Below are positions 46,627-54,384 of a stretch of 64,000 nucleotides of DNA, piece by piece (position 1 is the first letter of the stretch; each line of letters begins with the position of its first letter). Under the pieces are notes generated by a model, which saw nothing but the letters and a program-made list of their open reading frames with translations, did no database searches and was not told where the DNA came from. The position numbers were made by a program, and so were the translations under genes. Source of the stretch: Agrobacterium rosae (GTDB taxonomy: Bacteria > Pseudomonadota > Alphaproteobacteria > Rhizobiales > Rhizobiaceae); the NCBI RefSeq assembly GCF_002915175.1, contig NZ_NXEJ01000012.1:1-64000 (forward strand), given 5' to 3'.

Positions 46627-46880
46627 ACCTCACGGCTTTAAGCGCGGCTTTCAGCTCTTCCATCCCATGCGGTTTCCCAAGGAGCGCGCTTTTGGAGCTA
46701 TCTTAAGTCGGTTGCCGGACGGATATTGATATGATCCAGTCCATAGAGTCGCGAAAACTCCGGGGTTGCCACAACAAGATCGTTTGCAATGTCTATGGCA
46801 AAACTGCCAATGCCGCCCGCCGCCTGCGCGGCACTTAGTCGATCAACAATTTGGCGGTGTATTTCATCCGATGTCGTCAC
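46627..46880 (-). pseudogene. Relic of a PAS-type hybrid histidine kinase
   Basis: Two ends of one gene with the middle missing. The 5' part (46880-46698) starts with TTSDEIHRQIVDRLSAAQAA and a PAS-like piece, VVATPEFSRLYGLDHI, then stops. The frame just downstream reads SALLGKPHGMEELKAALKAV and ends at a TGA, which is the typical last helix of a receiver domain. An internal deletion of a sensor kinase with a C-terminal receiver explains both. Confidence 0.6.
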
Positions 46881-47049
46881 GGCTCTTTTCTCAATGGCAT
46901 CAGGGCTTAGAACAATTACCTAAAATAGGCCTGTTACATAAGCAAGCTCGAATGTTTGAGATATTGGCTGTTGCCAGACGCCTGCAAGGAGCCGTGAATT
47001 TCCGATTTGAGACCGCCTGTTTTGTTCAATATACCCTCGGTATCGATAA

Positions 47050-47205
47050 ATGTTTCCTCTAACTGGGTTGCACTCCCGGACATCATTGACCATATGAGGC
47101 CATAGCTGAGGCACAGGGTTCTCCCAGGACTGTCTTCAGCTGTTCCCCTCTGGAGGTTTATACCTTCACACCTTAAGGGCCGCGGTTTCCGCTGGCCCTT
47201 TTTTT
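47050..47205 (+). ncRNA. Candidate small RNA ending in orphan terminator
   Basis: Inferred from the terminator only; the 5' end is a guess. The segment before it holds GTTCCCCTCTGGAGG, a pyrimidine-rich, potentially anti-ribosome-site stretch of the kind seen in regulatory RNAs. No promoter could be fixed with confidence. Confidence 0.35.
47175..47205 (+). terminator. Intrinsic terminator, orphan (plus strand)
   Basis: AAGGGCCGCGG pairs with CCGC-T-GGCCCTT (one bulged T, loop TTT) and runs directly into seven T residues. This is the best-formed Rho-independent terminator in the window. Confidence 0.85.
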
Positions 47206-47546
47206 CCAATACAGTGTCGATTCCAGAGAGACCAAAAGACATGGCGCGGGACACGCCGTTGTCTGGTGGCAAGTTCCACATGGATTTGACAGCACGCCGA
47301 ACAGAATTCAGAGCATCTTTTGATTAATTGCGTCTGTACAGAATTTTGCCCGATCCGCGCTTCTTGGCCACTCTAGACTGTATTACAAGAAACATTGGAA
47401 GCGTTTACTTGCCGAAATCTACCGACATAGATTTATGGCTTATCAGGCATCATTGATGCGGCAGTCGGATAGTGTAGACCTTTGGCGTAGAGTCGACTGC
47501 TCCCGTAACAAGGGTTTCGTCAGGTTCATGGAATGCGGGGGGTGAA

Positions 47547-47570
47547 AAGGCCGAGCTGCCGCTCGACCTT
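47547..47570 (-). terminator. Terminator of the cold shock gene
   Basis: On the minus strand AAGGTCGAGC pairs with GCTCGGCCTT (one G-T wobble) around a 4-base loop, followed by TT. It lies 21 bases past the cold shock gene stop. Confidence 0.65.
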
Positions 47571-47590
47571 TATCTCATTGCTAGCAAATA

Positions 47591-47800
47591 TCAGATAGAC
47601 TGAAGGTTGGTCGCTGAGTTTTTGCCGGACTTTTTGTCACGCTCCAGTTCGTAGCTGAGTTTTTGTCCCTCGACAATTTCGCGCATACCGGCGCGCTCAA
47701 CAGCAGAAATATGGACGAACGCATCTTCTCCGCCACTATCTGGCTGGATGAAACCAAAACCCTTAGTGGCATTGAACCATTTTACTGTTCCTGTGGCCAT
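47591..47800 (-). CDS. Cold shock protein (CspA family)
   Basis: A 69-aa single cold shock domain that binds single-stranded nucleic acid and melts RNA structure. RNP1 (KGFGFIQ) and RNP2 (DAFVHIS) are both intact. The start is ATGGCCACAGG at 47800; the longer frame to 47833 would add 11 residues outside the domain. A long untranslated leader is likely, as in other csp genes, since no gene lies upstream for 340 bases. Confidence 0.93.
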   Translation of the reverse strand: MATGTVKWFNATKGFGFIQPDSGGEDAFVHISAVERAGMREIVEGQKLSYELERDKKSGKNSATNLQSI

Positions 47801-47833
47801 GATGAACTCTTTCGAGATTTTCAGACGCCCCAA

Positions 47834-48142
47834 CGTGGGGATCTTACGGTCTCGGTAACGAGAACCACGCCAAGAAGTTCATCACGACTGGTTAAGATCT
47901 CTCAAAGATCTACACGAGGGCGGCACATACAGACCCGAGAAAGCGGCGACGGGGGTGGCACATTAAAACTGCCCGCACGCCTCAGGGGGCGAGAACGAGG
48001 CCTGTCTCAAAAACATTCCCGATAATCTCAGGCGGCTGCAGAAAGGCTCGACAGCCTACCTCCTACTCTCCGAAGGTCTTGAACAGCATTGGACTTGCGG
48101 CGCATGGATTTGCTATGCGGCACGCCGGATCAAAGCCTTCAC
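47834..48142. other. cold shock gene leader region
   Basis: About 310 bases between the cold shock gene and the stop of the formate/nitrite channel gene. No protein frame is credible. It probably contains the cold shock promoter and leader. Confidence 0.4.
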
Positions 48143-48943
48143 TTATTGTCGCGAGATATCATGCTCGAACAGATATCCGTAAACCACACCGATCAATCCA
48201 CCACCGGCAATATTGCCAAGTGTTGCAGCTGAGATATTGCTGACGATCGACGATACGGTGAGCGGGAACACCCCAACTTGGCTTTCGTCGATCATATATG
48301 CGTAGGGCAGCAAGTACATGTTGGCCACTGAGTGCTCGAACCCCGCCGCGACGAAGACTGTGACGGGAAGAAGGATCCCCATCAGTTTTTCAGTGACACT
48401 CTTGCCCGCCAATGCGAACCACACGCCAAGACAAACAAGAATATTGGCAATGACGCCGCTCGCAAAAACGTTGACAAAGCTCTTTGTGGCTTTTGTGGTT
48501 GCAAGCTCGATGGCGGCAGCGCCAACTGAACCATCCCCTGCTTCGTGAAATCGCGCGGCAAGCACGACCACAGCAAGCAAAATCGAGCCGATGAGGTTCG
48601 CGACATAGGCCACCAGGAGCGCGCGGGCTGCGACCTTCGCAGAAACTCTACCGAACAGAACGGGACCGGCAAACAGCGTGTTGCCGGTAAACAGTTCGGC
48701 ACCCGCGATTACCACCGCCGCTAGGCCGAGAGAGAAAACCAGCCCCGCAAGGATTTGGGCTGCCCCGAACGGCATGGCGTCAGCGCCTGCCAGCGCTACG
48801 GTAGCAGCGACACCACCCAGGCCAATGTACACTCCGGCCAACACGCCCAGGATTGCGATCGTTTTGATCGGCTGCCCCGCCTTGAGGGCCAACGCTTCGA
48901 ATATGGTTTTGGTCAATTCTGCAGGCTTGGGAAACTCGCTCAT
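48143..48943 (-). CDS. Formate/nitrite transporter family channel
   Basis: A 266-aa inner-membrane channel of the FNT (FocA/NirC) family, a pentamer passing small monovalent anions such as formate or nitrite. Six hydrophobic helices are visible, with family motifs near AGELFTGNTLF and FVNVFASGVIANILVC, and the conserved GFEHSVANMYLLP. Its start overlaps the stop of the upstream formate dehydrogenase-like gene by 4 bases (ATGA), so channel and enzyme are made together. This favours formate, the enzyme's probable substrate. Confidence 0.92.
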   Translation of the reverse strand: MSEFPKPAELTKTIFEALALKAGQPIKTIAILGVLAGVYIGLGGVAATVALAGADAMPFGAAQILAGLVFSLGLAAVVIAGAELFTGNTLFAGPVLFGRVSAKVAARALLVAYVANLIGSILLAVVVLAARFHEAGDGSVGAAAIELATTKATKSFVNVFASGVIANILVCLGVWFALAGKSVTEKLMGILLPVTVFVAAGFEHSVANMYLLPYAYMIDESQVGVFPLTVSSIVSNISAATLGNIAGGGLIGVVYGYLFEHDISRQ

Positions 48944-51219
48944 GCCGGAGCAACTCGTACGGGAATGGACTTAGCCGCAGGTGTCTTGCTCTCCTCATCG
49001 TGCTGCCAAAGTGGAATGAGCGAGTTGCATTCGGGGAAATATCCAGCGCAGCTACCGGGCGGCAGATCGTAGTCGATGAGTTGCATGCCATTCAGCACGC
49101 GGACGATCCCGTCGTCCACCGCTGTGGTGATGCTGGCCAATCCATCCTTCGCAATCCCCAATCGGACACGATCATCTGCATTGATCATCAGGATCATGCG
49201 GGATTTGTGGATACCGCGCAGTCGGTCGTCATAGCCATAAACGGTGGTGTTGAACTGATCGTTGGAGCGCAAGGTGATGAGGCTCAGTACGTTTCGATCT
49301 TCTCCCGTCGAGAAGCCGGAACAGAGGGCTTTGGGCAGCTTGAAATTTGCCTTGCCCGTGTCCGTCTCCCATAGACGTTTTCTGGCCGCGACGGGACGCG
49401 GGAAGCCGCCAGGAATATCAAGGCGCTTGTTGAAGTCCTTGAATGGTTCAGGGAACGTCGCCTCTATGGCATCTCGGACCAGGCTATAATCATCAACCCA
49501 TTCATCCCAGGGAGCCTTGGGATTGGGCGCCAGCGCGTGCTTTGCAATCTCCGCCACGATCTTGGGTTCTGACAGCAGGCTTTCAGCAGCGGGCTTGTAT
49601 TTGCCACGGGAGGCATGAATGCAGGTCGTTGAATCCTCGATAGTGACGATCTGCGGGCCGGTCGCCTGCTCATCGATTTCGGTTCTGACCAGCGTGGGCA
49701 AAAGATACGTCGTTGCACCAGTAATGAGATGGCTCCTGTTAAGCTTCGTTGCGATCTGCACGGAAAGATCAAGCCCACGCCATTTCTCTTCCATCAACGT
49801 CCGCTCTGGAATGGCGCGCACGAAATTGCCACCCAGGCCAATGAAGGCTTTTATGCTGCCATTGATAATGCCTTCACAGGCCTCCACCGTGTTGACTCCA
49901 TCCTTGCGCGGTGGCTCGAAGCCATATTGCTCGCCCAACAGCTCCAACGGAACCAGCTCGGTCTTTTCAGATATACCGACCGTTCTTTGACCCTGCACAT
50001 TGGAGTGACCGCGCACGGGACAGATTCCAGCGCCAGGTCTGCCAATATTACCGCGCATGAGCAGGAGATTGATCAGCATCTGTACGTTGCTGATGCCGTA
50101 CCTGTGTTGCGTAAGACCCATGCCATAGATCGCAATAACGTTGCGAGCTTTTGAATAAGTCCGCGCCGCAGCCTCGATGGAGGAATGGCTAAGGCCGGAT
50201 GTGGCAAGAATATCGGACCACGGCATGGCCCGAACATAGTTTTCAAACTCGGCCATACCGTGTGTATGTTCCTCGATAAACGCGACATCCAGCACACGCG
50301 GCCGACCATTGGCAACGGCCTCATCATCCCAGTCGAACAGACATTTGGCCATGCCGACCATGGCGGCAATATCGCCGCCTGCGCTGACCTGATAATATTG
50401 TGTGGCGATATCCGTCGGCTTGTTGGTCAGCATCTGACCCGGACGCTGTGGATTGACGAATTCCCTCCAGCCGCGCTCTTTGAGGGGGTTGAACACGATT
50501 ACCGGCGCGCCGCGTTCCCGCACTTCCTGCAAGCTATGGAGAAGCCGCGGCGCATTGGTACCAACATTCTGCCCGAACGACAGAATGCAGTCCGTATGCT
50601 CGTAATCCTCCAGCAGAACAGTGCCAACGGGCGTTCCGATGCTCTGAGGCAGTGCGACGGACGTCGTTTCATGGCACATGTTGGAACTGTCGGGGAGATT
50701 GTTGTTTCCGTAAAGGCGCGCCAGCAACTGGTACATATAGGACGTTTCCAAAGAGGCGCGGCCTGATGCGTAAAAGACGACGGATTCCGGATCGTAGCCT
50801 TTCAGTTTAGCGCCTATATCCGCAAATGCCTCGGACCATGTTACTTCCTGATATTTGTCGGTTTCCACATCATAGCGCATGGGATGCGTCAGACGGCCTT
50901 CGTTTTCCAGATCGTAATCGGCCCACTCAAGCAATTCAGTGACGGTGTGTTTGGAGAAAAACTCGGGCGCGGTACGCTTGGCCGTCAGGTCCCAGAACGT
51001 CGCCTTGGCACCGTTTTCGCAAAATTCTGCCAGATGCGGCTTGCTCGGCTTTGCCCAGGCGCAGCTGGTACACGCGTAACCACCCTTTTTGTTGTGATCG
51101 GTCATCAGGCCGGGGGCCGTTCTTACGGCCTTCTGTGTGACCGCATTCTTGACCACGGATTTGATCGATCCCCAACCGCCTGTTGGCATTTTGTATGGCG
51201 CATAATGGACTTTTTTCAC
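48940..51219 (-). CDS. Formate dehydrogenase-like molybdopterin oxidoreductase (FdhF/YdeP family)
   Basis: A 759-aa molybdopterin enzyme of the FdhF/YdeP-type alpha subunit family. The N-terminal iron-sulfur region offers only CTSC (Cys50, Cys53) and Cys67, so a cluster would need another ligand or be absent. The putative metal-ligand Cys182 lies in NMCHETTS, the place of Cys/Sec in formate dehydrogenases. Later landmarks are GGNFVRAIPE, LRSNDQFNTTVYGYDDR and the C-terminal molybdopterin-binding domain ending PPGSCAGYFPE. No beta subunit or FdhD gene is nearby, so its electron partner is unknown. Coupling to the FNT channel supports formate. Confidence 0.88.
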   Translation of the reverse strand: MKKVHYAPYKMPTGGWGSIKSVVKNAVTQKAVRTAPGLMTDHNKKGGYACTSCAWAKPSKPHLAEFCENGAKATFWDLTAKRTAPEFFSKHTVTELLEWADYDLENEGRLTHPMRYDVETDKYQEVTWSEAFADIGAKLKGYDPESVVFYASGRASLETSYMYQLLARLYGNNNLPDSSNMCHETTSVALPQSIGTPVGTVLLEDYEHTDCILSFGQNVGTNAPRLLHSLQEVRERGAPVIVFNPLKERGWREFVNPQRPGQMLTNKPTDIATQYYQVSAGGDIAAMVGMAKCLFDWDDEAVANGRPRVLDVAFIEEHTHGMAEFENYVRAMPWSDILATSGLSHSSIEAAARTYSKARNVIAIYGMGLTQHRYGISNVQMLINLLLMRGNIGRPGAGICPVRGHSNVQGQRTVGISEKTELVPLELLGEQYGFEPPRKDGVNTVEACEGIINGSIKAFIGLGGNFVRAIPERTLMEEKWRGLDLSVQIATKLNRSHLITGATTYLLPTLVRTEIDEQATGPQIVTIEDSTTCIHASRGKYKPAAESLLSEPKIVAEIAKHALAPNPKAPWDEWVDDYSLVRDAIEATFPEPFKDFNKRLDIPGGFPRPVAARKRLWETDTGKANFKLPKALCSGFSTGEDRNVLSLITLRSNDQFNTTVYGYDDRLRGIHKSRMILMINADDRVRLGIAKDGLASITTAVDDGIVRVLNGMQLIDYDLPPGSCAGYFPECNSLIPLWQHDEESKTPAAKSIPVRVAPA

Positions 51220-51222
51220 TGA

Positions 51223-51762
51223 TCATCTCTCTTCTTTGGAACGCAGGCAAACGAAGTCGGCTACCTGCCCGTTCTCTGGCTGATCTCCATTGCTTTTTGC
51301 GAACTTTTGAAAGCTTTCTGAAACCTGATGAAAACACTCATCGGGCACAGATACTCGAACAACAGTCGCTCCGTTCAGAAGCTCCCGATTGATCTCTTCA
51401 GGTTCTGTAAAGCCACTAGACAAAAGAGTACCAAGTAGGCCGCCGGCAGCACCACCAGTAGCACCGCCAGCTGCCGCGCCAGTGATCGCCGTGACCAACC
51501 AGCCTGACGCTACGAGGGGGCCTGCCCCGGGGATAGCGACCAAGCCTAACCCAGCCAACGCACCACCTACGCCCCCGAAAATGCTGCCTGCTCCCGCTCC
51601 CGCTACCGCACTTGTCTCTGCGCTTGGATGCGGCGAAGGCATCGATGCGGGATCGTAAGCAAAAATCGCGATATCTCGACTATCAATCCCAAGGCGTTTC
51701 ACACAGCGAACCGCCTGCTCAGCGCCGTAGCGATATTGGAAAAGCCCTGTCACACGCGGCAT
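51223..51762 (-). CDS. Glycine-zipper stress-type protein
   Basis: A 179-aa protein with an N-terminal VTGLFQYRYGAEQAVRCVKR domain like general stress protein 17M/DUF1269-type sequences. A long Gly/Ala-rich hydrophobic segment follows (residues ~55-115, GSIFGGVGGALAGLGL and GAAAGGATGGAAGGLLG; glycine zipper), then a short ATVVRVSVPDE ending. It is probably membrane-associated. It lies a few bases upstream of the formate dehydrogenase-like gene on the same strand and may be its operon leader. The start is the second of two adjacent ATGs, six bases from GGGAG. Confidence 0.7.
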   Translation of the reverse strand: MPRVTGLFQYRYGAEQAVRCVKRLGIDSRDIAIFAYDPASMPSPHPSAETSAVAGAGAGSIFGGVGGALAGLGLVAIPGAGPLVASGWLVTAITGAAAGGATGGAAGGLLGTLLSSGFTEPEEINRELLNGATVVRVSVPDECFHQVSESFQKFAKSNGDQPENGQVADFVCLRSKEER

Positions 51763-51945
51763 CATCCGCTCCCTTGATTGCAATCAAAGGTTATTAAATC
51801 ACTCAAATTGCTGATCGTTCCGAAATAATTCTATCGATAGCTGTAACTAAAGCGTGAAATTAAGAGATAGGAACCGTTCGCGCCGACGTACGTTGCTTCC
51901 TTCAAAGCAGCAACTCGCACCGTTTAACGAACAGGAAACAAATTA

Positions 51946-52683
51946 TTGCCGAGTACGCTCGACCCCTATTGCGGCGCGGCTCCCACGCTCCAAAATGCAC
52001 TATCCTCGTGGAATCTCGATCCCGTTCTCATTGCTTGTCTGGCGTGTTCTGCAGGCGCGTTTCACTATGTCACGCCACGCCCAAAGGCTTGGAAGACGGG
52101 CATAGTTCTGATGCTGCTGATTGTCGCATTCGTCTCACCATTCTGCGCTATCACCAGCGCCCTATTCTCGGTAAGACTAGCCCATCACGTTCTTCTCGGT
52201 TCCGTCGTTGCACCTTTTGTAGTGATGGTTAGCCCTGCGACCAAACGATGGCTGACGAAGCTTCCTCTCGAAGCCGTCTTTGTTGCGCACACTGCAATCT
52301 ACTGGGTCTGGCATCTACCGTTTGGTTATGCCTTCGCTCTGTCTGGCACCTGGCAATATTGGCTGATGCAGATCGCGCTCATCTTTGCCTCTGTCCTGCT
52401 GTGGCAGGCTTTGCTGTCGCGCAACACGTCAGTGGTGGCCACCACCAGCCTTGCACTCGGCACCATGGTGCAAATGGGCTTTCTCGGTGCCATCCTCACA
52501 TTCGCACCGAGCCCGCTTTTCGAAGCACACTTCGCAACGACGCAGACCTTTGGCCTGACACCGCTCGAGGACCAGCAACTGGCGGGTGTGCTGATGTGGA
52601 CGCTGGGCTTTGTGCCCTACGTCACCGTGGTGCTTTGGTGCATGCGCACCCGGCTGCTCTTTCCTCGCCCAGTAGAACAGTGA
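51946..52683 (+). CDS. CtaG-like cytochrome oxidase assembly membrane protein
   Basis: A 245-aa membrane protein with seven hydrophobic helices of the caa3_CtaG family, which helps assemble the copper site of cytochrome c oxidase. Conserved HHVLLGSVVAPFVVM and YWVWHLPFGYAFAL histidine helices are present. The gene starts with TTG at 51946, behind AGGAAA. It opens a rightward run of oxidase genes and overlaps the next start (GTGA at 52680). Confidence 0.85.
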   Translation: MPSTLDPYCGAAPTLQNALSSWNLDPVLIACLACSAGAFHYVTPRPKAWKTGIVLMLLIVAFVSPFCAITSALFSVRLAHHVLLGSVVAPFVVMVSPATKRWLTKLPLEAVFVAHTAIYWVWHLPFGYAFALSGTWQYWLMQIALIFASVLLWQALLSRNTSVVATTSLALGTMVQMGFLGAILTFAPSPLFEAHFATTQTFGLTPLEDQQLAGVLMWTLGFVPYVTVVLWCMRTRLLFPRPVEQ

Positions 52684-53186
52684 ACGCGATGGTCTTCGTA
52701 AAATTCCTGCACATCATGGCCATTTCGGTCTGGGCAGCCGGGCTTGTCAGCTTGCCGGGCCTCTATGTACAGCGCGCTCATATTGTGAAGGACAATGATC
52801 TCTACCGGCTTCAGAAGATCGTCCGGTTCTCTTACGTACGCGTTCTTTCGCCCGCAGCCTTCGTCGCAATTGCGACGGGCACTGGTCTCATTTTTCTGCA
52901 AAACCCGTTCAGTGCGTGGTTCTCCATGAAGCTTGCACTTGTCGGCATCATGGTCGTTATTCACGTCATGACTGGGCTCGTCATCATCCGGCTTTTCAAG
53001 GACGGCGAAGTTTATCCGGTTTGGCGGTTTGTCTCTGTCACCATAGCGAGCGGTGTGGTGGTGGGGGGTATCTTCTTTCTGGTTCTGGCGCGCCCAGAAG
53101 CACCCTTCGCTCTGCCATCGGGATGGGTAGAGCCAGGCGCGCTTAAGCTGATCGTCTCACAGGTCAGTCCTTGGGAGATACCATGA
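52680..53186 (+). CDS. CopD-like small membrane protein
   Basis: A 168-aa protein with four or five hydrophobic helices, starting VKFLHIMAISVWAAGLVSLP, a pattern seen in CopD and related heme- or copper-associated membrane proteins. It starts at GTG 52680 (4-base overlap with the ctaG-like stop) or ATG 52689; no strong ribosome site separates them. The role is probably in copper or haem delivery to the oxidase, inferred from position. Its 3' end overlaps the convergent DUF2231 gene by 23 bases. Confidence 0.72.
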   Translation: MNAMVFVKFLHIMAISVWAAGLVSLPGLYVQRAHIVKDNDLYRLQKIVRFSYVRVLSPAAFVAIATGTGLIFLQNPFSAWFSMKLALVGIMVVIHVMTGLVIIRLFKDGEVYPVWRFVSVTIASGVVVGGIFFLVLARPEAPFALPSGWVEPGALKLIVSQVSPWEIP

Positions 53187-53661
53187 GGCCGATGCCATGA
53201 TCGAAGATCAATTTGCCACCATGCCATCCTGCCAGTCCGGTCAGAACGGATGCCAGAAGCGAGAGACCCAGCCCGTGCGGAAGAACCGCGATGCTTTCGG
53301 TGACGCGTCCGCCCCAATTGGTGCCAGCAACGGCTATCAGCGACATCGCAGCGATTCCGTGCGCCCAGCTGGCCACGCGTGCGCGAATACCCGAAACCAG
53401 CAGGAGTTCTGCAGTGCCGATCAGTCCGGCCCCGATGCCGCTGAAGAAAGCACCACCCGATGCCCAAAGTGCCGCCCTCGTCCAGAAACTGTCGCCGCTC
53501 CACCAGAACATGACATCCGCGGCCAAAGTGGCGATCACCAGTGCGATGGGAAAGTGCACCGTCATGGCGTGAAGGGGATGACCGGCCACCGCAACCGCAG
53601 AGTTGGTGGTCTTCTCTTCTACCTTCGAAATCACCGGGTTCGGCCTATCAGTGTCTGGCAT
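53164..53661 (-). CDS. DUF2231 membrane protein
   Basis: A 165-aa protein with four hydrophobic helices. It has the DUF2231 pattern GHPLHAMTVHFPIALVIATL, and a second His/Gly-rich segment later (LAGWHGGKLIFDHG). DUF2231 proteins are commonly found beside cytochrome c or oxidase genes and may bind haem. It is the only minus-strand gene inside the oxidase run and overlaps the end of the CopD-like gene. Confidence 0.85.
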   Translation of the reverse strand: MPDTDRPNPVISKVEEKTTNSAVAVAGHPLHAMTVHFPIALVIATLAADVMFWWSGDSFWTRAALWASGGAFFSGIGAGLIGTAELLLVSGIRARVASWAHGIAAMSLIAVAGTNWGGRVTESIAVLPHGLGLSLLASVLTGLAGWHGGKLIFDHGIGLMVSPKD

Positions 53662-53712
53662 CCATCTTCTCCTGTTTGGCTATCAACACCGCGATTTGCT
53701 GTCCGGTTCCGG

Positions 53713-54384
53713 TTGTTCATCCCGTTGGGGGTCGCAAGCGCTATGCTCTGCGGCTGTCAAGGGGAGTTGTCGACGCTGGATCCCGCCGGACCATCGACGG
53801 CAGCTTTTGCAAAACTCTGGTGGGCGATGCTGGCAGGTTCGGCCATCATCTTCGCACTCGTCATGGTCCTGCTCGTCACCGTCCTGATAGCGCGGGGGCG
53901 TTTGAAATTCATCGATCCGAAGCGCTGGATCGTGCTGGGCGGCGTCCTCATGCCCATCCCTATCCTCATCGCTTTGTTGGGCTATGTCTTCTATCAGGGC
54001 GAGAGAATGTTTGGTGCAAACACACCGTATCCGGCGGTCACGATTTCGGCAACGGCCAGAATGTGGAGCTGGGAGTTCGCCTATGAGATTGACGGCAGGC
54101 GGGTAGTCTCCCGCGACCTTCTGCACGTTCCAGTCGGTCTGCCAGTGAAAATCGATACGACCAGCGTCGATGTCATCCACAGTTTCTGGGTGCCACGGCT
54201 TGGCGGCAAGATCGATTCCATTCCCGGTCAAGTCAACACGATCACCCTGCTCGCGGATATCGAAGGCACATTCGGCGGAGTCTGTTCGGAATATTGCGGA
54301 GAAGGCCACGCGGGCATGAACTTCCGTGTCCAGGCCCACAACGAAACCGACTTTGAAAACGCATTGAGGAATTTAGCCCCGTGA
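53713..54384 (+). CDS. coxB: Cytochrome c oxidase subunit II
   Basis: Subunit II of a haem-copper oxidase, taking electrons from cytochrome c into its CuA centre. The start is uncertain; I use TTG 53713, which leaves a short lipoprotein signal ending in LCGC (ASAMLCGC). Two membrane helices follow (residues ~33-58 and ~68-92). The periplasmic cupredoxin domain has the CuA ligands IHSFWVPRLGGK and CSEYCGEGHAGM. The stop overlaps the start of the subunit I gene. About 223 aa, short but complete, with no fused cytochrome c domain. Confidence 0.88.
   Translation: MFIPLGVASAMLCGCQGELSTLDPAGPSTAAFAKLWWAMLAGSAIIFALVMVLLVTVLIARGRLKFIDPKRWIVLGGVLMPIPILIALLGYVFYQGERMFGANTPYPAVTISATARMWSWEFAYEIDGRRVVSRDLLHVPVGLPVKIDTTSVDVIHSFWVPRLGGKIDSIPGQVNTITLLADIEGTFGGVCSEYCGEGHAGMNFRVQAHNETDFENALRNLAP

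Larger units (their letters stand above)
46881..47546. other. Gap with possible small RNA
   Basis: About 660 bases without a recognised protein. It holds a strong plus-strand terminator (47175-47205) although no plus-strand gene lies upstream for several kilobases, which points to an unannotated short transcript. Confidence 0.5.

Noticed and set aside
48940..51219. Selenocysteine in the formate dehydrogenase-like enzyme
   Set aside because: The active-site-type position is an ordinary Cys codon and the frame has no internal TGA.
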